Assembly: GCA_945896765.1 (NCBI GenBank)
Contig: CAMDEL010000028.1
Location: 1-12,011, forward strand
Direction: 5' to 3'
From: Singulisphaera sp. GP187
Lineage (GTDB): Bacteria; Planctomycetota; Phycisphaerae; Phycisphaerales; SM1A02
Length of the DNA: 12,011 bases
Below the pieces are notes generated by a model. That model was not told where the DNA came from. It saw nothing but the letters and a program-made list of their open reading frames with translations, and did no database searches. Each line of letters starts with the position of its first letter. Position 1 is the stretch's first letter. A program made the translations under genes and the position numbers. Positions 1 through 8,200 of this stretch are shown here, in pieces.

Positions 1-932
1 TGCATACCTGCATCACAAATTGCAAAGTTTCGATCACCAGATTTTTTTACATATTCGACCTTGGTCAAGAGCACGCCTGCATTCGCGGCGATTGTTCGGC
101 CTGGTTCCAAAATGATGCGCAATCCTTTGGTGACACGATCGCGAAGCAACGGAACAATCGCATTCGCATATTCCTCTGCAAGTGGCGACTGATCACTTTC
201 ATAATCTGCTCCGAATCCGCCGCCGAGATCGAGCGTGTCAATTTGGAATCCTTCCGCAGTGAGTTCGTCCATCAGCGCGAGCGCTTTCGTGACGCTTTCC
301 AAATACGGCGCAGTTGTATACACCGGCGATCCAATATGGAGGTGAATTCCGCGAAGGGATACAAATGGATCACGACCGTACGAATGGAAAAAAGCCGCGG
401 CACGTTCGAGGTCAACACCAAATTTGCTCTCGCGCTTTCCAGTGGATGTGTATCGATGCGTCTTGGGGTCGACATCGGGATTGACTCGAAGCGCAGCTCC
501 TGTCTGAATGCCAGTTTCTCGTGCAATGCGAGCAAGATTCTCGAATTCCATTTCGCTTTCGACATTGAAAAGTCCAATTCGCTGTTCGAGTGCATATCGA
601 ATTTCCGCATCGGACTTTCCGACTCCGGCATAGACGAAGTTCTTTGGATCACCACCAGCTTTCATTGCACGAAAGAGTTCGCCACCCGACACAACATCCA
701 TGCCTGCGCCAAGTTCAGTCAACAGCCTCAGAATGGCTAGATTTGAGCAGCATTTGACTGAAAAACAAATCAGCGGATTGATCGGTGCGAATGCATCACG
801 AAGGCGCGTGAAATGTTGACGAAATGTCTCGCTCGAATAGACATAGCAGGGAGTTCCAACGGACTTGGCAATGTCCCGCATCGAAACGCCTTCGCATGAG
901 AGTGAACCTTCGAGATATCGAAAATCATCCAT
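1..932 (-). CDS. lysA: Diaminopimelate decarboxylase (LysA), partial: C-terminus beyond left edge
   Basis: Catalyses the last step of lysine synthesis, PLP-dependent decarboxylation of meso-2,6-diaminopimelate to L-lysine, in the cytoplasm. About 310 residues are visible of a family length near 420. The start MDDFRYLEGSL and the following GTPCYVYS are typical of LysA. The PLP-binding lysine is K60 in CFSVKCCSN, where most LysA proteins read YAVKAN. Further family motifs follow: DVVSGGELFRA, AGVGKSD, LRVNPDV, LHIGSP, LDLGGGFG and EPGRTIAANAG. The reading frame is open to base 1, so the active-site cysteine region and C-terminal barrel lie outside the window. The ATG at 932 matches the usual family N-terminus, but no clear Shine-Dalgarno precedes it. 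The gene lies 54 bp downstream of a membrane-protein gene on the same strand and may share its transcript. A related PLP barrel decarboxylase (for example of ornithine, arginine or carboxynorspermidine) is less likely given the N-terminal match. Confidence 0.93.
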   Translation of the reverse strand, partial: MDDFRYLEGSLSCEGVSMRDIAKSVGTPCYVYSSETFRQHFTRLRDAFAPINPLICFSVKCCSNLAILRLLTELGAGMDVVSGGELFRAMKAGGDPKNFVYAGVGKSDAEIRYALEQRIGLFNVESEMEFENLARIARETGIQTGAALRVNPDVDPKTHRYTSTGKRESKFGVDLERAAAFFHSYGRDPFVSLRGIHLHIGSPVYTTAPYLESVTKALALMDELTAEGFQIDTLDLGGGFGADYESDQSPLAEEYANAIVPLLRDRVTKGLRIILEPGRTIAANAGVLLTKVEYVKKSGDRNFAICDAGM

Positions 933-986
933 AGTGTTTGTCCGTGAAATGCACTTTCTTGTTAAGCACGATAGTCGTATGGCTTC

Positions 987-1829
987 TTATGCGGGCGATG
1001 GCGCTTCTTTTTTTGCTTGCACTCTTCTCATTTGGAAAGCCCAACCTGCAAGCGTTGTTGCTCCGCCAAGAAAGATCCACGCAGTTGGAGAGTCAGGGCA
1101 ATGGAATGATGGAACGATCGTCTCCATCAAAGGCATTCCACATCCAAGAAAGAGCAACGATCCAAGCGTCGCGGCAGCTCCTGCAAGCGCCCAGCGCGCA
1201 AAGAAAATTCCTAAGCCAAATCCCATGACTGCTCCGCCAGCAGTCACAGCGAAAAGAAATGTCTGTGTCGCAGGGGGTACAAGATCCCAACGACTCTTGA
1301 TTTGTGCTGCGATTCTTCCGCCCGCACCCGCAAGAAGCGCGATACTTCCAGTTGTATCTTCGCCCGCAGATTGATGACGACTCTCGCCAATGATTGACAG
1401 AATCGAATCGGTCAATCCACTTCGCGCAGCTCGAACAGAGGCAGAAGGAGTTGGTTCTTGAGTCGCATTTGCAGAAGATTTCGCTGATGGCAACGGAGCA
1501 GTCGGAGCGATACCTCGTTCAACGAGCAAACCAGCGAAAAGCAATCCGATGATTGTGCCCGCAGCAGCGAATCCAACAGCAACTGCAGGTCTGACAAAGA
1601 GCGCCGCGATTGCCGCACATCCAACGCTTGCCGTCGCAGCACAGATTGCGGGAGACCACTCGGGAACAAACGAATCGTGGATGAATCCACCGAGGCACCA
1701 ACCAAGAACTCCGCCAGTGAACGCAGCGATCAGGCCGACGAGCTGTACGCCTGCAATCAGCAGAAAAAAACCAAGTGCAGCAAAGAGAGCAAGAATGAGC
1801 GTGGACATCGTCGTTACAGTATCGGTCAA
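987..1829 (-). CDS. Polytopic membrane protein of unknown function (280 aa)
   Basis: Not recognised as a named family. With a TTG start at 1829 it has 280 residues. There are about seven hydrophobic segments: residues 10-31, 32-52, 59-79 and 81-103, then a hydrophilic Ala/Ser/Pro-rich linker (about 104-188), then 189-210, 213-236 and 250-266. The tail is basic (MRRVQAKKE). The Gly/Ala-rich helices with short loops recall DUF4203/TMEM198-type membrane proteins, but this is only a resemblance. The TTG at 1829 is preferred over a TTG at 1865 and an ATG at 1808 because a strong AGGAAGG Shine-Dalgarno lies just upstream of it. The gene is divergent from the YyaL-like gene and 54 bp upstream of lysA. 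A role in transport, envelope organisation or sensing cannot be told apart from sequence. That it is a real gene is supported by the long open frame, the coherent hydrophobic pattern and the RBS. Confidence 0.75.
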   Translation of the reverse strand: MTDTVTTMSTLILALFAALGFFLLIAGVQLVGLIAAFTGGVLGWCLGGFIHDSFVPEWSPAICAATASVGCAAIAALFVRPAVAVGFAAAGTIIGLLFAGLLVERGIAPTAPLPSAKSSANATQEPTPSASVRAARSGLTDSILSIIGESRHQSAGEDTTGSIALLAGAGGRIAAQIKSRWDLVPPATQTFLFAVTAGGAVMGFGLGIFFARWALAGAAATLGSLLFLGCGMPLMETIVPSFHCPDSPTAWIFLGGATTLAGWAFQMRRVQAKKEAPSPA

Positions 1830-1832
1830 TGA

Positions 1833-1844
1833 GCCCCTTCCTCT
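1833..1844 (-). promoter_or_regulatory. Ribosome binding site supporting a TTG start at 1829
   Basis: Read on the minus strand, the bases are AAGAGGAAGGGG, a purine-rich Shine-Dalgarno about 5-7 nt before the TTG at 1829-1827. The alternative starts, TTG at 1865 and ATG at 1808, have no comparable sequence in front. This site therefore decides the start of the membrane-protein gene. Confidence 0.6.
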
Positions 1845-1878
1845 TTGTTGATCATTGCCAAACAATCGGAAACGTCCT

Positions 1879-4128
1879 ATGAGCAGTGGCTCGCAAGACC
1901 AGACTGGTGGAAACCGGCTCGGGAAAGAGGACAGTCCATACCTTCTTCAGCACGCTGGGAACCCTGTCGATTGGTGGCCGTGGTGCTCGGAGGCTTTCGA
2001 AGTCGCTCGGAAACGGAATGTCCCGATTTTTCTTTCCATTGGTTACGCAACGTGCCATTGGTGTCACGTGATGGAACACGAAAGCTTTGAAAATGCAGAG
2101 TGTGCCGCTCAAATGAATAAATCTTTTGTTTGCATTAAAGTCGACCGCGAGCAACGGCCTGACGTTGATGACATTTATATGCAGGCGTGTCAGATTTATA
2201 CGCAAGCAACAGAAGGTCGAGCAAGTGGTGGTTGGCCACTTTCTGCGTTCTTAGAACCCTCGAATGGCATGCCGTTTTTTGTTGGAACGTATTACCCACC
2301 TCAACCTGCATGGGGGAGACCAAGTTTCCAACAACTGCTTGATTCGATTTCCAATTCGTGGTCGACGCGTGAAGCTGCGATGATCGAACAATCCAAACGC
2401 ATCGCAGATGCTGTGACGTCTGCGATCGCGACTGAACATCCACCAGGAAAGATTTCCGCAACAATTGCCGCACGCGCCGCGTTGCAATTATTGCAAATTG
2501 AAGATCGCGAACATGGCGGATTTGGAACAGCTCCAAAGTTTCCGCAACCTGCGTATTTTTCACTTCTCTTGTCTGCAGGAGGAGAGCAGGGTGGCCAGGT
2601 CGTTCGTTCTTCTTTGACCAAGATGGCATGCGGTGGAGTCTTCGATCAAGTGGCAGGTGGTTTTCACAGATATTCCGTTGACGAAGCATGGATGATTCCT
2701 CACTTCGAAAAAATGCTTTATGACAATGCGTTGCTTGCGCCTCTCTATGCGCAAGTTGCAGCGAAAAATCATGATCCGTTTCTTCGACAGATTTGCGAGA
2801 GAACGCTGCAATTTGTCAATCGCGAACTCGCTGTTCCTCACGGTGGTTTTTATTGCGCCCTTGATGCAGATGTCGGCGGCAAAGAAGGAACAGGGCATGC
2901 GTGGAGTCCCGATCGCACGCGAACCGTGCTTGAATCTGCGGGAATATACGGCGAAGATCAAGCACTCTTGCTGTCAGTGACAGGCATGGACGGTGCAGCA
3001 AATTTTCGAGATCCGCATCATCCAAACGATCCTCCAACCTGGGTTTTACAAATGCGTGATCCTGCAGATGCGCTGAATGAAAAAGTTCAACGCGCATTGG
3101 AAACGCTCCACAAAAATCGAATGACATGGCCACAACCTCTGTGCGATGACAAAGTATTGCTTGGATGGAACGGATTGATGATCGAAGGATTCGCAGACTC
3201 TGGGCGGTGGCTAGAAAACGACGCATGGAAAGCGCGCGCAGAAGAAGCTGCAAATTGGATTTTCGACAATTTGCAAACCACTGACGGATGGATGCGATGT
3301 TGGCGCAGTGGCCGCGCGTCTATACCTGCAACACTCGAAGATATTGCGGGTATCGCCAACGCCTGCATGAGTATTTGGCGCAATTCCAAGGAGCCGAAAT
3401 GGCTCGCACGCGCAGGCGATCTTTATTCAAGTGCCCGCGAAACATTCTTTGAAAGCGAGCATGGGAGATGGAGTGATGTGCGCGCAGGTGACTCGATGTT
3501 GTTTGTTCGTCCTCGAAGTTGTAATGACGGTGCGGTTCCTTCGGGAACTTCTTCGATATTGCGAGTGATGACCTCGCTGATTCAAGCTGGCGCGGAACAT
3601 TCACTTCGAAGTGACCTTTCGATTTCGTTGCAGGCGATTGCGACCAATTTGGCCGAGCAGCCTCTTTCTATGGCGAACACGCTTGCACTTCTGCCAGTTG
3701 CGCAACAGATTGTCCCAGCGGTGTTTACAGCCGGAGCAGTCGCCGTGCAATCCACTTCAATTCATGCGAAAGCGGACACAATTGAAGGGCTCGAAATCCG
3801 CTGGAAAAATGGAGCCGTCGAAATTATTGCCGAGGAGGGTGCAGAAGTTCTGGCTCACGATGGAAGTCCTCGAGGTCTTCATGTGCGTGTCCACACGCCA
3901 AGTGAAATTGAAATTGAGACGAAATATCCAACACCGATCGTGTCGCACGATGGTGCAAAATATCTCACTGGTTTGTTTCGAATACCAGTGCGGCAACGAA
4001 AGATTGCCGCTCCGAGTGCGGTCAAACTTCTCGTGACTGTGAGCGTCTGCAGAAAAGGCGTTTGCGCTGCGCCGCAATTCGTGGAATTGTCAGTCGAACT
4101 TCAAACCGAGTTCTCCAAAGGAGATTAG
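1879..4128 (+). CDS. YyaL/SPATA20-type thioredoxin-domain protein (DUF255) with glycosidase-like domain and DsbD-alpha-like tail
   Basis: A 749-residue protein of the YyaL family (spermatogenesis-associated protein 20 homologues), whose biochemical role is not firmly established. Residues about 12-170 form the Thioredox_DsbH/DUF255 domain. It opens with RLGKEDSPYLLQHAGNPVDW and carries a redox CHWC motif at residues 59-62, followed by KVDREQRPDVD, GGWPLSAFLEP and VGTYYPP. Residues about 200-620 are an alpha/alpha six-hairpin (N-acylglucosamine 2-epimerase/cellobiose epimerase-like) domain with APKFPQP, HFEKMLYDNALL, GGFYCALDAD and LGWNGLMIEGFADSG. The last 100 or so residues are predicted mainly beta and contain CRKGVC (C724, C729). 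This resembles the cysteine pair of the DsbD N-terminal domain family (inference). No signal peptide is visible, so the protein is probably cytoplasmic. The ATG at 1879 has a weak GGA 8 nt upstream. A TTG at 1855 in the same frame would add 8 residues but has no RBS. The asparaginase-like gene follows after 9 bp. Confidence 0.9.
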   Translation: MSSGSQDQTGGNRLGKEDSPYLLQHAGNPVDWWPWCSEAFEVARKRNVPIFLSIGYATCHWCHVMEHESFENAECAAQMNKSFVCIKVDREQRPDVDDIYMQACQIYTQATEGRASGGWPLSAFLEPSNGMPFFVGTYYPPQPAWGRPSFQQLLDSISNSWSTREAAMIEQSKRIADAVTSAIATEHPPGKISATIAARAALQLLQIEDREHGGFGTAPKFPQPAYFSLLLSAGGEQGGQVVRSSLTKMACGGVFDQVAGGFHRYSVDEAWMIPHFEKMLYDNALLAPLYAQVAAKNHDPFLRQICERTLQFVNRELAVPHGGFYCALDADVGGKEGTGHAWSPDRTRTVLESAGIYGEDQALLLSVTGMDGAANFRDPHHPNDPPTWVLQMRDPADALNEKVQRALETLHKNRMTWPQPLCDDKVLLGWNGLMIEGFADSGRWLENDAWKARAEEAANWIFDNLQTTDGWMRCWRSGRASIPATLEDIAGIANACMSIWRNSKEPKWLARAGDLYSSARETFFESEHGRWSDVRAGDSMLFVRPRSCNDGAVPSGTSSILRVMTSLIQAGAEHSLRSDLSISLQAIATNLAEQPLSMANTLALLPVAQQIVPAVFTAGAVAVQSTSIHAKADTIEGLEIRWKNGAVEIIAEEGAEVLAHDGSPRGLHVRVHTPSEIEIETKYPTPIVSHDGAKYLTGLFRIPVRQRKIAAPSAVKLLVTVSVCRKGVCAAPQFVELSVELQTEFSKGD
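4117..4123 (+). promoter_or_regulatory. Shine-Dalgarno inside the end of the YyaL-like gene
   Basis: AAAGGAG lies within the last codons of the upstream gene, 14 nt before the ATG at 4138. The spacing is longer than the usual 5-9 nt, but it is the only candidate RBS there. Its overlap with the upstream stop region fits translation from a shared mRNA. Confidence 0.45.
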
Positions 4129-4137
4129 TCTTCCACA

Positions 4138-4695
4138 ATGTTTCGACTTCTGCTCATTTCAACTGGCGGCACGATTGAAAAAACCTATGACGAATTGGCA
4201 GGCGTGATGACAAATCATGTCAGTGTTCTTGATGTGATGATTGGTTCTCTTGATCTGCGCGGAGTCACCATCACTCGTCAAGCGTTAATGAACAAAGACA
4301 GTTTGGATATGACTTCGCAGGATCATCAAGATATTGCCGAAGCTGCATTCCAAGGGGCGCAAGACTCTGACGGCATCGTGATTGTGCATGGAACAGATCG
4401 TCTCGCTGTGACCGGAGAAACAATTTACAAGCGCTGGTCACAGCCAAATGCGCCTCGTAAGCCTGTCGTTTTGACCGGTGCAATGCGCCCATATGAAATG
4501 CGTCGCACAGATGCCGTTCAGAATCTGACAGAGTCGTTGATTGCCGTACAGATTTTACCACCGGGAGTATTCGTCGTGATGCAAAATAAAGTCTTGGCTT
4601 TCCCTAATGTCACCAAAGACTTGAACAACGGGACTTTTGTCAAGATTTCAGCGCAGCAACCTGCTGCTGGAAATTCAGGAATGATGCGAAGCTGA
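4138..4695 (+). CDS. Short single-domain asparaginase-like protein (185 aa)
   Basis: Matches the N-terminal domain of the L-asparaginase/glutaminase family (PF00710), which hydrolyses asparagine to aspartate and ammonia. Visible motifs are STGGTIEKTYDE with the nucleophile-type Thr12, NKDSLDMT (substrate-binding serine equivalent), VHGTDRL with Thr86-Asp87, and KPVVLTGAMRP with Lys108. By analogy with E. coli AnsB (Thr12, Thr89, Asp90, Lys162) the catalytic set is complete. Full-length enzymes are about 330 residues with a second alpha/beta domain. Here the protein stops at 185 residues and downstream DNA encodes another gene on the opposite strand, so the short form is not a frameshift remnant. 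Short N-domain-only homologues are known in other bacteria, and their substrate is uncertain. The gene sits 9 bp after the YyaL-like gene, probably in one operon. Its last 21 bp overlap the 3' end of the DUF308 gene. No signal peptide is seen, so it is likely cytoplasmic. Confidence 0.88.
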   Translation: MFRLLLISTGGTIEKTYDELAGVMTNHVSVLDVMIGSLDLRGVTITRQALMNKDSLDMTSQDHQDIAEAAFQGAQDSDGIVIVHGTDRLAVTGETIYKRWSQPNAPRKPVVLTGAMRPYEMRRTDAVQNLTESLIAVQILPPGVFVVMQNKVLAFPNVTKDLNNGTFVKISAQQPAAGNSGMMRS

Positions 4696-5241
4696 AAATC
4701 GGTGGATGCGGGATCCGATAGCGCACATACGAAATCCGCTGAAGATCAACTGAACTCCGAAGAAAATCGCAAAGACGAAAAGTGCGGCATCTGGCCACAT
4801 GACAATCAGTATTCCTGCGATTGTCGTCATCACTCCATTGCCGAGCACGCCAATCCATCCATCGTGACCACGAAGACCGAGAGCCGTTGCAATGAGTGCG
4901 CCGCCACCGATGATTGCAAGCGCACCAGCAAATTCGGTGATGGTGATTGCGGACTGCTGAGGCGCATCCACGAATAGAACTCCAAGAATCATTGCCAGAA
5001 TTGGTCCGACAAATGCCGTCAAGCTGTGAATTCCGTGCGAGAGTCCAAAGAACGCTCCGAATAATCCAAGCACACCAGCAATGGCGAGCATGATTCCAAA
5101 TATGTATAGCCATGCAAAGGCAGCCATAAGTGGAACGGTGATCAAGACCAATCCGCCAAGAATGAGCAGTATTCCATTGATCCACAGAACCCACCACATC
5201 TTGGAATGCAACGCTGGAGACATACTTGGAGAAGTTTTCAT
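4675..5241 (-). CDS. HdeD/DUF308-family membrane protein (188 aa)
   Basis: A small polytopic inner-membrane protein with about six hydrophobic segments: residues roughly 16-38, 40-68, 72-90, 98-122, 130-148 and 150-172. Repeated Gly-rich helix pairs (WINGILLILGGLVLITVPL and later GVMTTIAGILIVMWPDAAL) are the hallmark of the HdeD/DUF308 family (PF03729). E. coli HdeD is linked to acid resistance, but the molecular role of the family is unclear and no function should be transferred. The length agrees with the family norm of about 180-200. The ATG at 5241 gives a short polar N-terminus (MKTSPSMSP) before the first helix. No Shine-Dalgarno is evident, and in-frame ATGs at residues 7 and 15 have none either. 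It lies 22 bp downstream of smc on the same strand and is probably translated from the smc mRNA. Its 3' end converges on and overlaps the asparaginase-like gene. Confidence 0.82.
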   Translation of the reverse strand: MKTSPSMSPALHSKMWWVLWINGILLILGGLVLITVPLMAAFAWLYIFGIMLAIAGVLGLFGAFFGLSHGIHSLTAFVGPILAMILGVLFVDAPQQSAITITEFAGALAIIGGGALIATALGLRGHDGWIGVLGNGVMTTIAGILIVMWPDAALFVFAIFFGVQLIFSGFRMCAIGSRIHRFSASHHS

Positions 5242-5263
5242 GTTTTGTAAAAAACCAATTCGA

Positions 5264-8200
5264 TCAATTGTTCGTCAGAGCAGATTTGCCTGACTGTCCA
5301 ACTGACTCGGGGTTTTCTTCGCTTGCAGATTCTTCTGCGGCAATTGCAGATTCGGCGATTCGACCACCAGCGCCAACCTGTTCAAAGCGAACTGTCACGC
5401 GCTTGGAGACGCCACGTTGAGGCATGGTCACACCGTGCAATCTGTGGCAAGCTTGCATTGTTCTCTTGTGATGGGTGATCACAATGAAATGACTTTGATC
5501 AAGGAACCCACTGAGCGAGTTGCAGAACCGTTCGACATTTGCTTCGTCGAGTGCTGCGTCAACTTCGTCCAGAATGCAGAAGGGGGCTGGCTTACTCTTG
5601 AAAATCGCCAACAGAAGCGCGACCGTCGTCATGGACTTCTCGCCACCAGAAAGTTGAGTGATGATTCGAGGTTCTTTCCCAGGAGGCTTGGCACGAATTT
5701 CGATTCCTGATGCAAGCCAATCGATCGTTCCATCTTCCATCGGAATCAAATACATGTCCGCACTTCCGCCGCCGAATAAACGTCGGAACATTCCATTTGT
5801 TCCGCCGAAATTCTCGCGAACCATGTTGAAAGTTTCCTCGAACTGAACGCGACTTGTCGCATCAAGTTCGACCACCAGGCGCTCCAAGTGTTCCTTCGCA
5901 GAATCGATGTCCGTCAACTGGTTGGCAAGTTCTTGAGTTCGATTTTCAAGTTCAGTCAATTCGGCCATGGCGTCAAGATTGACATTTCCAAGTGATCGAA
6001 TCTCATCGCGCAGTTGATCCGCTTCAAGCGAGGCGATCGCTCGATCAGTAAGCACAAACGCGCCAGACTCTCGCTCCTCGAGATGAGCCGTCCAGAGTGT
6101 TTCAAGTTCGAGGCCAAGTTCTTCGCGTGCTTGCGTCGTCAGAGTCTCAAGACGCATCGAACATTCGCGTCGAGCCAATTCGGACTCGCTCCATTGGCGC
6201 TCAGTATCAGATGCAGATTCACGCAGAGTTCGAAGCACTTCGCCTGCGGCGTCATTTGCCACAACTGCCATCGAAAGGGATTGAGCCAAGTCCGCAAGTC
6301 GAACCGCAATTGCGTCGTGCTTCTGCTGAGCGCGCTGAGTCACCGAACGGGATTCTGAAATCGATTCCTCGAGCGTTTCAACATGAGCCTCGCGTCGTTG
6401 CAACTGATCTTCTGCTGTGACACGCTGCCTGCGAGATTCCTGCAATGCAGTCTCGATGAGAATTTGTTCACGGCGAGCGACTTGCGACCGACTGGTGGTC
6501 TCTCCAAGCATCAAACGCGCAGCGGAAAGAGATTCTTGCGCTTGATCGAGAATATTCTGTCGTTCAAGGGCTTGCTCGCGAGCGCTTGTCGCATTCGCAT
6601 CTGCCGTGGAAAGCGTGGCGTCGGCAATCGTCAGCCGTTCGATGATCGAAGCCTGCTCTTGCTGAGCTGCTTGGGCCCGTCGAGCAATCTCTGCCACCTC
6701 AAAGCGCACGGCGACTTGATCGCGTTCGATTCGAGTAATGAGTTGCTCGGTTCGTTCAGATTGAAATTCGCATTCGATTGCAGTTCTGCGAGCTGCCTGA
6801 AGCGCGCTATCACGCTCCTCGTGGCGGCTTTTCGCCGCGGTCCCCAGTGCGGCAACACGAGATGCGTCGTCCTCGATTTCTCGAATACGTCCGCCAAGAA
6901 TTTCATTCGATGAAGTCAGTTCTGTCAATTCGGCACGCCGAATGACCGAACCACCGCTGCCGCCGCGAAGCTTTCCAACAGTGACCGTTCGTAGGTGATC
7001 GATCACTTCACCAGAAAGTGTGACGAACCGCGAACCAGATTGATCTCCAGTTGAAAGTTGCAATGCTGTCGCAAGATCATTGACCAACCAAGTTCGTCGA
7101 AGCAAGGTTTCGATGATTCCTTGCGCGCCACCAGAAACGCGGATGATCGAACTCAGTGGTCGAGCACCTTCTGGACAAGCTTCTGGAGAAGCGGGGGATG
7201 TTGTATCGAGCGAGTCCGCAATTGTTGCTGGCGCAAATGTCACTCTTCCATCAAGTTCACACGCATGAGTCAGCAGGGGGGAAGCTTCCACAGTCCCCTC
7301 AACAACCAAGCATTCCAACCAACTTCCAAGAGCTGCTTCAACTGCGACCGCATTCACTCGATCTGTTGAAACAAGATCTCCCAAAGCTCCACGAATTCCA
7401 GGGAATTTGTCTTGATCTCCAAGGACCGTTCGAACTGCGCCACCCAATCCTTCTCGCGCCGATTCCATTTCTTCCAGAATCGCTCGTCGGCTTTCGCCAC
7501 GGGTTCGTTCGTCGCGCAAGGTCATCAATCTTTCATTGATTGCGACACCTTCTTCGCCATACGACTCGACATTTCGAAGTTCATTGACCACTTCAGCTTG
7601 AATCTTCTCGGCAATAGCCTGAGCCTCAGACCGCCGAGTTGCCGCAAGATCGCGCGCAGTAAAATGAGTCTGAAGTTCGCGCTCTTGTTCGTTCGAGCGA
7701 GCAGTCACTCGGACTGATTCCGCATCAATAGACGCGAGCCGTTCTTCAGCGGCATGTCTTCGAGCTGCCAGACGAGATTTTTCGCGTTCGAGAGCAATGT
7801 GTTCTTCACGCCAGCGCAAATCGGCATCGCGAGCAGCAGAAGCATCGGCCGCACACTGAGCGCGTGCTTCTGCGGCAACGGCATTCTGTTCTTCAGCTTC
7901 CAGAACAGCCTTCGCTGCAAGATCAACCGCAAGAATCAATTCTGCTAATTGCGTCGCATGTTGAGCAACACGCCCATCCAAAGCGCCGATCGCCGAAGCG
8001 TCTTGTTCGAGAGCGCTGCGAGTCTCGCCGAGCGCTTGTTCAGTGAACTCGATGCGTTGTTGAGCTTGCTTGACTGCCGACGCGGCTTCGAAACGATCTC
8101 GTTCCAAACCTTGCTGATTCTGCATAACCAAATCACGCTCGGTTTCCCGCAGTCTTTTCGAGTTTTCTGCATCTTCAAGTGTTTGGGTCAATGCATCTCG

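Noticed and set aside
243..740. 165-codon open frame on the plus strand
   Set aside because: It is antisense to lysA, has no recognisable protein features and no RBS. The minus-strand LysA match is decisive.
4138..4695. Possibility that the asparaginase is a frameshifted or truncated pseudogene
   Set aside because: Downstream sequence encodes a coherent DUF308 protein on the other strand rather than a lost asparaginase C-domain. The short form has an intact catalytic set and known short homologues.
6383..6913. 176-codon open frame on the plus strand within smc
   Set aside because: It lies opposite the SMC coiled coil, whose biased codons keep the complementary strand open. There are no domain features.
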